Program-made: the position numbers and the translations under genes
The notes under the pieces: model-generated
The model's input: the letters and a program-made list of their open reading frames with translations, nothing else
What the model was told of the DNA's origin: nothing
The model's database searches: none
DNA from: Telmatactis stephensoni
Taxonomy: Eukaryota > Cnidaria > Anthozoa > Actiniaria > Isophelliidae
DNA: 64,000 nucleotides
Direction: 5' to 3'
Assembly: GCA_029948255.1 (NCBI GenBank)
Contig: JALIZF010001313.1
Location: 1-64,000 of the forward strand
Shown here: one piece after another, positions 10,776 through 20,292 of the stretch
How positions within the stretch are numbered: the stretch's first letter is position 1
Layout of the letters: each line of letters starts with the position of its first letter

Positions 10776-11183
10776 CTGAAGACAGATTTGTTGTACTTTA
10801 TAAAATATAATTTGATCTTGTTTGGGATCCCTATGGACCAGCTCGAAGGATGGTTTCCATGGTTACTAGAAGAAAGCTCTAGATCGTTACTTTGCATGAA
10901 TGCAATAGAATAAATATCCAATAGTATATGAATGGTTGCGTCATGTTTTGTTTGACAGTTGCTTTATTTTGAGACTGAAATCATGGAATCAAATGCATAA
11001 GTCGAATTGAAGTTCATTTTGGGTATTGAAACTGATAAACACAATAGTTCTACAGGTGGCCGTTTCACGAACGAAAGCTCACCCGTCACGTTCTCAACGA
11101 GTCGAATGTGCCTGTAAACTTGAGTTTTTCCATTGTACATATTTTTAAGAGTTCTCAGTTTTATCCCTTTCAATACATTCGGA
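10776..11183. other. Intergenic stretch
   Basis: No supported feature. It borders the 3' end of the interrupted minus-strand frame. Confidence 0.4.
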
Positions 11184-11367
11184 TCACTTAACAGTGTCTT
11201 TGATTACTTGGTACATTTCTGACGATAATGCCGGGTTTCTTTCCCTCCAACTGTAAAGTTCAGCCTCTGTTTCGATTGTGATTTCAAATGGTTTCATATT
11301 ATCCATCACTCGTTCAATCACTTTAACCACGTTCACATTTCGAAGGGCTTCATCAAAGTGATGTTCG
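11184..11367 (-). pseudogene. 3' part of a reading frame split by a transposon
   Basis: On the minus strand, removing the element at 11371-14939 and one ATT duplication joins 15052-14940 to 11367-11184 in one open frame of about 98 codons ending in TGA (11186-11184). The 5' part has a cysteine cluster (CEVCK...HCCGCQ); this 3' part is acidic and helical in character (FDEALRNVNVVKVIERVMD). I do not recognise the protein. The upstream end is cut by a stop at 15055-15053, next to a TTTCGCCCC repeat, so a second insertion may have removed the start. Confidence 0.5.
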
Positions 11368-11888
11368 ATTCACGCTGGGGCCAGACCTCCCCTAAAACGT
11401 TTCATCAACGCGTGGGAAACCTTTTCCAAGATGGCGGATTTTTACGACTGCAAACGCTCATGGGTAGCCTTTTAGATACTGGTAAAAAAACTGTCAGAAA
11501 ATGCCGAATAAAAAGCAAAATTAAGGAGACTGGGTACTGCTAATCGATAAACGGAGGGGAAAACGAAAAAGAAGGCTTCTCAAGCTTGGATTTGAGGTAA
11601 GATATGCGAACTCATTTAGAATTTTATACTTAACATTTATGAAAAAACAACACCGACTCTCAACCTCATGATCGTTCTTCTTCAAAAAGAGAGTTCACTA
11701 GGTAAGATTTAGAAAAACTTAACATTTAAAAAACGGACGAAATCTTGAAAACTAAAATGATACGATGATACATCTATGTTTGAAGTTGTTTTTGGTCCAT
11801 TAAAACATGGCTAATTTTTTCTCACTAGAAAAAAACATGAAGGGTTCCTGAACGCGATACTAGTAATTAAGTTACTTACAGACATGTC

Positions 11889-11917
11889 ATGATTGGCACC
11901 AGCGATGAGATCAACAG
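11889..11917 (+). CDS. Transposon-borne coiled-coil gene, exon 1
   Basis: ATG plus nine codons and two bases (MIGTSDEIN), then the donor GTAATC. It ends in phase 2 and joins exon 2 (T at 12059) to give Ser. A 5' non-coding part may begin at the acceptor-like TTACTTACAG just upstream. Confidence 0.4.
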
Positions 11918-12058
11918 GTAATCAATAAAAACCGAAGTGCCTTATAAATTTGATAAAAATAATTTGATAAGGGCATAAGCAAGATATGAATTAGTGATAA
12001 GCTTAACAAAAACTGCAATCCAAAACTAAATACTAAAACATGTAAATATATCTTATAG

Positions 12059-12263
12059 TTCGTCAGTTTCTGAAAGACAGCCAAACAGATTTAAGATTGG
12101 TGCCTTCAACAGATTAAAGAAGGAACGAGTTAATCAAGAATTGAAAATAAAATTGGAAAATGATTGTCAACTGAATGATCCGAAGAAAGAAATTCAAGTT
12201 ATAAATAAGGATATCCATGCCTTGGAAGAAAGATTGCACAGAAAAAGGAAAAGGATTGAAAAT
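12059..12263 (+). CDS. Transposon-borne coiled-coil gene, exon 2
   Basis: The acceptor ATCTTATAG opens a 205-nt exon ending at the donor AAT|GTAAGC. It encodes a highly charged helix with heptad-like spacing (FNRLKKERVNQELKIKLE, then DIHALEERLHRKRKRIEN), predicted to be a coiled coil. With exons 1 and 3 the product is about 95 residues. Phases agree at both introns (2 then 0). Function is unknown: it could be a captured host fragment or an accessory protein of the CACTA family. No DNA-binding motif is visible apart from the basic RKRKR stretch. Confidence 0.5.
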
Positions 12264-12878
12264 GTAAGCATGCATAATTTAATAATCAAATAAGGACATG
12301 TAGTCAGGGCCATACTTGTACATGCATGTAGACTTTGTATGAGGAAAGTTCTTACCCCCTTTGTACATTTTAAGCAATATGTTTTATTACTTATAGAAGC
12401 TAATAACAATTTGCAGACAATCAAAAGTAGATCTATGCCCTTTTCTTTTTAATCAATATTTGTATTCCTATTGAGTAATATAAATTAAATCTGTTAAGGG
12501 TTATGAATCTAGGATCTTTTGCTCAAGAGGGGTTGCAACTTTATTAAAATCAGAAATCACACAGAGGTTCAATTGCAAATTTTGTAAGAGCAAACTGACA
12601 ATACTTATAAACAAATTTGTCTTGGGAAGGGATGCACATCATCAGCAGCCCTCCCCTATGTAAATCAGAGAGGGTGCTATCAAATAAAATAAAGCCCCTT
12701 CATTACAAAACAGCTATTTTGTTAAAACAAGGCACCACATAAAGGAATACAAAAGACTTCTATTTAATAATCTCTGATGATATACAGATTATTTTAAGTT
12801 AGACAGTAACAGGGAGGCAGTCACTTACCAGCATTATATAACTCATTTAGTGAAGTTCAAATGTTTCCCTTTTTGTAG

Positions 12879-12932
12879 GTACAACAAGAATGCATTGAAG
12901 TTTCACCAAAAAAAATACCGACCAGTAATTGA
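12879..12932 (+). CDS. Transposon-borne coiled-coil gene, exon 3
   Basis: A strong acceptor (tttccctttttgtag) is followed by 17 codons and TGA (12930-12932), encoding VQQECIEVSPKKIPTSN. Phase 0 matches exon 2. Confidence 0.45.
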   Translation, partial: VQQECIEVSPKKIPTSN

Positions 12933-13047
12933 TAGTTCACAAATAATACATAGGAAATACACAGAAAATACACAGAAAATACATCAAATGCAAACCCACA
13001 CAAAGGTGGGGAATTGTTGCACGTCATGAATATATTTGCCTGATATG

Positions 13048-13278
13048 GCTAAGAGAAGTAGATCCCCTCAGCATCAATTATGGCAAGAAAAAACAAGTGA
13101 ATCCTTTCTCCCAAAGAGGGTGGAAATAAACAACCCAAAATATTGTTATTGTGGGCTAGAAAAAGAAACAACAGCAGATACCAAGTGTGCCATATGCAAG
13201 AATGAGATTATGCAGCATATTAGTTACTCAGTTTCAAATGGGAGTGTCAGTAAAGAGCTCCTTGCATTGTGTAAATGA
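13048..13278 (+). CDS. Small cysteine-bearing ORF in the transposon
   Basis: A 76-codon frame from ATG. It is basic at the start (MAKRSRSPQHQ) and has the spaced pairs CYC and CAIC about 15 residues apart, which could bind one zinc ion. Its composition looks coding, but no family is recognised. It lies 115 bp after the coiled-coil gene and may be another exon of a longer transposon transcript. Confidence 0.3.
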   Translation, partial: AKRSRSPQHQLWQEKTSESFLPKRVEINNPKYCYCGLEKETTADTKCAICKNEIMQHISYSVSNGSVSKELLALCK

Positions 13279-13300
13279 GAATTTGATACAGCAGTGCCTT

Positions 13301-13491
13301 CACAGGGAAAAAAATGTCAATTCCCAGCTTGGGTCAAACATGGAGCTTCCCTGGGTCTAACCAGGGAATCCCTGGGAATCTGTTCTATTTTTACAAGTTT
13401 GGGTATTACAGATTTCCCAAGTAAAATAGAACAGATTCCCAGTTTAGATCCAGGGAAACCCCAAGTTGGAAATTGACATTTTTTTACTGTG
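13301..13491. mobile_element. Palindromic CACTA-type MITE nested in the transposon
   Basis: The ends CACAGGGAAAAAAATGTC and GACATTTTTTTACTGTG are inverted and flanked by CTT (13298-13300, 13492-13494). Internal arms also pair ('gggaatctgttctattttta'). The CACAG start and 3-bp duplication again fit CACTA-like elements. Confidence 0.65.
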
Positions 13492-13878
13492 CTTATGCTT
13501 TCAATATTATGATTTCAGTCATGAAGCAAAGACATTTCTTTTTAAAGACTGTCAGTGTTTTTTCTGCTAACTGCAATGGTCACATGATTGTGAAATAGCT
13601 TATTTTATTGAACACATTTTCTTTCAAAGTGGATTTCTGTACTGTTTACATGTACAGTATTGTTTTCAAAGGATATATGCTTTGTTGCATCAATTTTGGT
13701 AACCATAAATTACTATATATGAGTATTTAGTATTATTTATTGATTCATTTAGAGTGCACACTAAATCTGTGAAATAAAACTAAATAATTATGTACTGTCT
13801 AATTGAAATTATTTTGTACAAACTATAGTGCAAGCACAGTAGCAAAATGCCTTTATCAGTCATTGTGTTTCTTAATTA

Positions 13879-14029
13879 GAGTGATTTTCATCGGACTGTG
13901 AAACAATTACTAATAGTCAGTGTTTAATAGTGTCTAATAGTTGTATTGCAACAAAAGAAAACAATGGGTGCAGAGTCTATTAGTGTCTATTAGCTTAGTA
14001 ACTATTTCATAGTCTGGTGAAAATCACTC
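13879..14029. mobile_element. Mariner-type MITE, family A copy 2
   Basis: TA-flanked (13877-13878, 14030-14031). Inverted termini start GAGTGATTTTCATCGGACT and extend about 35 bp. It is related to the copy at 2558-2699 and inserted inside the CACTA-like element, so it is younger than that element. Confidence 0.75.
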
Positions 14030-14361
14030 TAATGAAGTTTATAGTCACTAATTAAGTACTTTTTAGCATAAAAAGTTAGTAACTATTTCACAGATCAAGT
14101 ACGTACACTCTTTATGCTTCAAATATTTATTCAATGTAATTATTAGCTACACATAATCAAATATTTAATATATGATATAGGACAAAAACCTTTTGAACAT
14201 CATTAAATAAAAATATGATCATATTATTGATGTCTACTTTGATTCAGTGTACTAAATTATCATGACAATGTCAAGACATTCTGGACTGGGACAGATTTAT
14301 AAGTCCTCTTTCCTTTACCCCAAAGAAATGTCAAATAAGCTGACTATTTAAGTCAAAATTA

Positions 14362-14489
14362 GTCAGTACAAACACTAATAAGTGTGCAAGTCAATACCAC
14401 TAAATTATGCTAATTCCATTGTTTTCTATTGCTTAACTTAGACTGTTTGGTACTAAATAATACAAAGTTTTGCACACTTTTAGTGTGAC
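14362..14489. mobile_element. Mariner-type MITE, family B copy 1
   Basis: TA-flanked. Its inverted ends contain GTACAAACACTAATAAGTG. Other copies are at 23728-23881 and 33329-33467. All three share a core resembling 'aatagaaaacaatagaatt', also present in family A. Confidence 0.65.
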
Positions 14490-14939
14490 TAGCCTTCAGT
14501 AAGCCCACAATGAACTCGTTTGCAGTCAAACTAAAAATCCCTAATAATGTGACAATGACGGTAAAAGCCAATGATTCAAATTGAAAAAAAGGACGCTGTT
14601 TGGAAATGTAATAAAAATATTTTATTAAGTTCACTGGCTTAATTTACCGCTACAACGTTAAGTTTTGCTCTTCACGATGATTGAGTCTTGTAGTTCTCCA
14701 ATTGCGACCGATCATATGCCCAATATTTTACCGTTTTGGCAATTTCGTTTAACAAGATAAGGTATTTCCCAAATATAATCGCTTTTAGTGAAGATAAAAA
14801 CAAATTACCTCCGTTATGGCAAGTTTTAAACAGTTGAATCCTCAACCTTTAAGACGAAGCATCCGCCATCTTGGATTTTACCCAGAAATCCGCGCGCACC
14901 GCTGATGAAACAATTTGGGGGTGGTCTGGCCCCAGCGTG

Positions 14940-15052
14940 ATTTTTTCGTCCTCGGTTAGCATCAAGCATATCACGTTAATGTTTTTGACTTGACAACCGC
15001 AACAGTGTTTAATGTCGAGTTCATGAAGTTGTTTGCACACCTCACAGCGGTA
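14940..15052 (-). pseudogene. 5' part of the transposon-split reading frame
   Basis: This is the upstream half of the minus-strand frame described at 11184-11367. It carries CEVCKQLHELDIKHCCGCQ, a cysteine/histidine cluster that could coordinate zinc. Just beyond 15052 an in-frame stop and a TTTCGCCCC repeat begin. Confidence 0.45.
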
Positions 15053-15590
15053 TCAGGTAGTTTCACCCCGTGGTAGTTTCGCCCCAGTAGATTCGCCCCG
15101 ATACTAGAGTATGTTCGCCCCATTGTATAGTAGACTACAATACCAACATATAACCAAGTATATTACTATTCTTCCCTGTGTATTGTTATTCATGAGTATG
15201 ATAATGAGGTATGGGGAATCACTCTGGCCTTCCCCAACTCGACATCCTACTTCATTCAAGGTCACTGATCATAACTACCCCTGCAATCCAATAGAACCAC
15301 ACCTATTTTAAATGCCGGAATGAATGCTGTATTGTAAAATACATTGCAACCAGAGAGCTGAACTGCGTATTAACTACATTGATAAAATGGAGATTCCATT
15401 AGATTCCATTAGATTCCACTTAGATTCCATGTTCTCTTCCCAATCCTTATCCTTATTACTCCAAACAAACAATACACAAGCAAGTGAAATGGTCTTTACT
15501 TATATACCATAAGCCAAGCAATGCCTTGGGGATGTATGCTGTGTACCTTAACACACCTTAACACAAGATAAGCCAGTCTCGCATCGTGGT
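15053..15590. other. TTTCGCCCC repeats and non-coding stretch
   Basis: Four imperfect units of 'tagtttcgcccc' lie at about 15056-15121. The same motif, same orientation, returns at 17193-17213, so the 2.1 kb between may be an insertion bounded by these repeats. The rest of this piece shows no feature. Confidence 0.4.
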
Positions 15591-15597
15591 CCTTTGG

Positions 15598-15766
15598 CCC
15601 TCCTGATCGGGAACCCCTTTTACCAATCACATGTCCACAGAAATGTTCCATGACTTGTTGGCTCTCTTTCAGTTCCCACGTCACATGCTGATCGACATTA
15701 AATAATCTTTTATGGTTTAGACCGAAGGCAGCATTATTAAGTAAGGGGTTCCCGATCAGGAGGGAG
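15598..15766. repeat. Inverted-repeat element, 22-bp arms
   Basis: The arm 'ccctcctgatcgggaacccc' near 15598 pairs with 'ggggttcccgatcaggaggg' near 15745. Probably a MITE. No clear target duplication. Confidence 0.55.
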
Positions 15767-15889
15767 TAACCTCAACACGCCTGCAAGCAGTACGTCTACT
15801 GGTCACCGAGATTTGCGGCAAACCAACAGGGGTTACTCGCCCTAATCAGGGACAACAAAAAAATGGGGTTTCGAACATCAATTCAAGCA

Positions 15890-16470
15890 ACCGTTCAGGC
15901 ATAATTCATTGATACAACTTCAGCCTTACATAGGCACAATTCAGATATAACTTTTCGGCCTCACAGGCACAATTAGTATAACTTTTCAGCCACACAGGCA
16001 CAATTGATACTATAACTTTTCAGTCACACAGGCACAATTCATATAATTATAACTATAAAACGTTTCAGCCTCGCAGGCACAATTGGTATAACGTTTCAGC
16101 CTCACAGGCACAATTCATATAACTTTTCAGCCTCACAGGCACAATTCATATAACTTTTCAGCCACACAGGCTCAGTTCATGTAACTTTTCAGCCACACAG
16201 GCTCACTTCATATAACTTTTCAGCCACACAGGCACAATTCATATAACTTTTCAGCCTCACAGGCACAATTGATATAACTTTTCAGCCTCACAAGCACCAA
16301 TTGATATAACTTTTTAGCCTGACACAGGCACAATTCATATAACTTTTCAGCCTTACAGGCATAATTTTTGCAAAAACTTCAGCCACACAGGCACAATAGG
16401 ACAAAAATTTCGCTGATACTGGCACAATTGATACAACTTTTCAGCCCGGCTCCCACGCACAATTGGTACG
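15890..16470. repeat. 31-bp minisatellite with a hairpin in each unit
   Basis: About 17 diverged tandem units with consensus near 'taacttttcagcctcacaggcacaattcata'. Most units contain the short palindrome GCCTcacAGGC or its variants. No open frame runs through it. Confidence 0.85.
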
Positions 16471-17219
16471 AAAATTTTATATGGGCGTAGTTTACAAAAT
16501 CTTACTCGCATACTACAGGCATACCGCTCAAAATTCTCTGTAGTCCTCAGCCGCACGGGCACTCATGGACCTAGTCCGCATCCACGTGGAAATTTTTGCG
16601 ACGCCTAAAGCCACGTGGCGAACAAACCACAAAAATCGTCAAAATGACTACTCCATACGCAAGAAAACAAACCTTATACCAAGGCTTTCCGTGAAACCAT
16701 TCAAAGTCACGTGAAACTCCAATGGACCAGGCCAACTCCTCTCAACTCGGCACCAACCGTTAGCTCACGTCGTCCAGAACCTCCACGACCTTATTCAATG
16801 GCTTTCTTGGAATACAACCGGTCTTGAAATCACTTGGACCATTTCTTTAGCTGTTGAGCGAGGAACTCTTGCTCAAAATCCGCTATCTTCCAGCGAGTAA
16901 GTCGGGTTCCGAGGACCAAACATTAAGCCAACCGTTCTTCGTCGCAACTCGATTAATTACAAGAATTGTTCTCATTTATATGCAATCCCCAGGGACCATA
17001 TTACCAATTCAAATGGACTTTGAATATTACACTATTTAAAATTACTGTGGCGAAAAAAACAAGAGATCTTTTAATTATACAATGAAGTAAAACGCATTAA
17101 AATGTCAAATGTTTTTGACGAAGTTACTTTAATAGATACTGACAAGAAGTACTACCAATAAAACTTCGTGGTTCTGACACGAAGTCTGCACCCGCCCCGA
17201 GTAGTTTCGCCCCGCTACA
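16471..17219. other. Non-coding stretch between minisatellite and MULE remnant
   Basis: No gene is supported. Only the repeated 'agtttcgcccc' motif near 17201 stands out. Confidence 0.4.
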
Positions 17220-17671
17220 ATTATATCATATACGCCACTGTCTTTGAAATTCTCAAGACACAGGCCACCACTGACAAGTTGAAACAGCTTACTTCGTACA
17301 TTGAGGGAAATTGGGTACAAGGCAGTGTATTCACCCCTTCAGACTGGTCAGTATATGGTAAAGCCATTAGGACAAACAATGATGTAGAAGGGTGACATCA
17401 TGGTCTGAATAGACGTGCAGGTGGTCGAGTACACCTCCCTTTTTATATGCTAGTGCAGTTATTAGATGGAGAAGCACGGTTGGCTGCCCTTCAGGTTAAG
17501 TTGGTCTCGCAAAGAAAGATGAAAAGGATGCAACGAAAGAAGTACAGAGATTTACAAGGAAAGATTTTTAGTTTCTGGGAGGATTATAAAAATGGAAAGA
17601 AGACCTCCTTAGAATTACTTAATGCATGTTCCCATTTGAATGCTCCATTACGAGCTAGCCCATTAACTTAA
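17220..17671 (+). pseudogene. MULE-type transposase, C-terminal fragment
   Basis: One frame runs through this block with a single stop, TGA at 17393-17395. It encodes WSVYGKAIRTNNDVEG-stop-HHGLNRRAGG, then LPFYMLVQLLDGEARLAA and a basic, helical tail. 'RTNNDVEGWH' followed by 'LNRR' is a hallmark of the C-terminal part of MULE-type (Mutator-like) transposases in animals, and the stop replaces the conserved Trp. The N-terminal catalytic part is not visible upstream. It is a dead or truncated copy. Confidence 0.65.
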
Positions 17672-17684
17672 ATTAGCTTTTTAA

Positions 17685-17828
17685 AGGGGGACTAGCATCA
17701 AAATCAGAATTCTCAGAAAACAAACTTATAACCAGTTTTCGAACAGGCCTCTTTGAGAGCCTATCAGTGTAGTTTCAATGAAGTTTCACCTTAATTGAAT
17801 GTTGAATAATTTTGATGCTAGTCCCCCT
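17685..17828. mobile_element. TTAA-type (piggyBac-like) MITE
   Basis: The ends AGGGGGACTAGCATCAAAAT and complement are inverted and flanked exactly by TTAA (17681-17684, 17829-17832), the signature target of piggyBac transposases. 144 bp, no coding capacity. Confidence 0.75.
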
Positions 17829-17866
17829 TTAATAACCTTAGCTTTTAAGAATTAGAATTACTTATA

Positions 17867-18119
17867 TATAGCTAATTCAATTAACGTTGTCGCTGAAAAA
17901 AAGCCTAAAGCTTTGAGAGCGGAATTCATGAAAAATTTTATCACCGTGACATCATTACAATAAAAACTGCCTGTATGCTTGCAAATTCTTCAACTTGGAC
18001 ACATATTCCTTAATTTCTCAGATAGCCCACAGAGAAGTTTGTTAGTACACAAAAGATATTTGAAAGGCTTTAATTAGCCTTTAGGCTTTTCAGCGACAAC
18101 GTTAATTGAAATAGCTATA
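17867..18119. mobile_element. MITE with 40-bp inverted termini
   Basis: 'agctaattcaattaacgttg' at the left pairs with the right end at about 18079-18119 over some 40 bp ('tcgctgaaa...gcctaaag'). The flanks are TA-rich, so the target duplication is probably TA. Confidence 0.6.
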
Positions 18120-18466
18120 AACTTAATGCAGCTCCCACTGATTTGAATTCTCCATTACTTGAATTAGCTTTTTAATTCACAGCCGTTTTTAGTCTTTTTA
18201 ATAACCTTAGCTTTTAATATATTATATTGAAATACGTGGAAATAAAGAGCTTTTTCATAAACTTGATCGGGTTCATCTTGACTTCCTCTTGTAGTTCGCT
18301 TGAACTCGTGAATGGTCTATTCGCTCGCTTAACTAAAATTTTGTTCATTCTTAAAAGAGCCAGGAATTATTGTAAACAATACCAGTTTGGCAGGTGGCTG
18401 AATCGAAAAACTGTAAAGTTATCTTTTTTTTGTAATAGACGCTTAAGCGTGGCACGTGCCAACCAT
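18120..18466. other. Intergenic stretch
   Basis: No gene is seen. 18158-18225 repeats sequence found around 17665-17850 ('aattagctttttaa', 'taaccttagcttttaa'). Confidence 0.4.
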
Positions 18467-18700
18467 TTCTTTTGTTTTTCTGCTCCGGAATAGTTGTTCG
18501 GTTGCTGCGCAGTGGAGTTTTCCCAGTATTTCATTTGTTCCTCGGACGCATGCACTGGAAAGAATTTCTTTTGTTTTTCTGCTCCGGAATAGTTGTTCGG
18601 TTGCTGCACAACGGAGTTTTCCCAGTATTTCATTTGTCCCTCGGACGCACCGGAAAGAATTACTTTTGTTTGTCAGTTGTTCAGGAAAGAATTTCTTTTG
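18467..18700. repeat. Tandem repeat of about 100 bp
   Basis: Two near-identical units containing 'ctgctccggaatagttgttc' and 'agttttcccagtatttcatt', plus a degraded third unit ending in 'gttcctcggacgc'. They produce similar open frames on both strands that I regard as repeat-derived. Confidence 0.8.
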
Positions 18701-18790
18701 TTCCTCGGACGCGCCGTAGCACCGGCGCTCCGATGTTGCAGTACTCTCATTCCATATCTATTAAAGTTACTGAGTGGCCGAAGTTTGCTG

Positions 18791-18854
18791 TTTTCTAAAG
18801 AAACGTTCGGTGGTGGGCAACAGCTTGCCCTGCATCGAACGTTTCTTTAGAAAA
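18791..18854. repeat. Hairpin with 19-bp perfect arms
   Basis: 'ttttctaaagaaacgttcg' (18791-18809) is the exact complement of 18836-18854, with a 26-base loop. Possibly the core of a small element. Confidence 0.6.
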
Positions 18855-19816
18855 GGAACAAATTCGACTGCCCATAACTATGTTGCTTTTCATCGAAATT
18901 ACTTTAAAAATTTCGGTTTTTACTAACTTTGGTATGCTCTTTTCAAATATCATATTTTTTGTTTTTGTTGGATTAAAATTTAAAAACTCACCTGGCACCT
19001 GCAAACTCCCCATTATATTTGTGGTAAAAGTCGTAAAATTTTAATCAAATTAAAAAGGGCCTAGAACGAGCGCGAGCGACGCAACGCTTCAGCACCGTTG
19101 TCTGAACTCCTTTTGACAATAGTTTTCAATCAATCAGATTGCGAAAATTTTTAAATATGTATAATCACTTGTATAAAACTATGTTTATAATCAAATATTT
19201 CACATCGCGTCTCCATGCAGTTGTGGCAAGAGTCTAATAACCTGGGGGTCTAATAGTCATAGCCTCAACCAATAGGAACCATAGCCGCCTCTGATATAAA
19301 GAAATTACTCGCAAATTATTTATAATGCAGGTATTAAGTGAAATTCACTTAACGAGAGGCAGGAAAGAGAACAGCACTGATGCAATAAAAAATCATTGAT
19401 ATCTTATAAAAATGTGAATGTAGGAACAAAAACTTGGTTTGCAGCAAGACCTGGATGCAAGAATTTACGGCACTGAGGCAAAACAGCCAGTTAGATGAAA
19501 CAAGAATAACATCATATTTGCTTCTGGGCAAAGGGGGGGGGGGGGGGGAATCCATGAAGTTAGGATTTAGGAACGCGTACACTTTAAAATTCGGAGAATA
19601 GCTGATCATAAATTCAATGATTTCCGAGAACCCCACACACCCATCCCCATATTTGGGAGGTGCGTCAATATTTTAACCACGTGACAAAATTATTACCCAA
19701 TAAGATTTGAAGCAAAGGGTGTTGTTCTTGTCACTGTTGAAAGTTTGCTGGACTTTCTGCAAGCCAAGTTGTCGTTCAGTCCTACATTGACGATCAGCTA
19801 GCAGCTTTGATCCAAG

Positions 19817-19865
19817 ATGTCAATCCTTTTTACTGCATTGATAGCAGTTTCATTCCTGCCCATCG
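19817..19865 (+). CDS. Ly6/uPAR-domain protein 2, exon 1 (signal peptide)
   Basis: ATG plus 16 codons and one base, donor G|GTAAGT. The peptide MSILFTALIAVSFLPI differs from its paralogue only at residue 6. Phase 1, joining exon 2 at 22061. Confidence 0.8.
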
Positions 19866-20247
19866 GTAAGTGAAAAAATTGCTTTGGACTAGAAAAATAA
19901 TTTAAATGTAAATATTTTCAATCAGAAAAAAACCTTTTGGCTGAAGTTTTATTTATTGCGTGATTGGAAGAAAAGTAGAAACGTTGATATCTCTAGCTCA
20001 CCGGACTGGCGTGTAGTTTTAGCGTCATCATAATACTCTTTGGATGCAGAAAACGATATTATTAATTAATTTATGATATATATGATTCGAGTGCTAATCG
20101 GTCAACTTTTTTGTACTCTAGTAGCTAAGCAAGCTCAGTACGGCCACCGTACAGCGTTATTTTGCTATTGCTGTTTCAGATCTACAGGGTTTTTACCTCA
20201 TCCAAAATAACAGCTTCCCAGCTCGTTTAACTCAAATTATTCTGGAT

Positions 20248-20292
<45 letters not shown>

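Larger units (their letters stand above)
11371..14939. mobile_element. CACTA/EnSpm-like DNA transposon, 3.57 kb
   Basis: Inverted termini begin CACGCTGGGGCCAGACC and continue imperfectly for about 90 bp (11371-11460 against 14850-14939), sharing 'gtttcatca' and 'ccaagatggcggat'. The 3-bp duplication ATT flanks both ends (11368-11370, 14940-14942). A terminus starting CAC with a 3-bp duplication fits the CACTA/EnSpm group. No transposase is visible, so it is non-autonomous. It contains a spliced coiled-coil gene, a small cysteine-bearing frame and three younger MITEs. Confidence 0.7.

Noticed and set aside
15890..16470. CRISPR array
   Set aside because: There are no unique spacers; units are contiguous and diverged, and the DNA is eukaryotic.
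18456..18850. Several overlapping protein frames on both strands
   Set aside because: They follow a 100-bp tandem repeat and mirror each other between strands.
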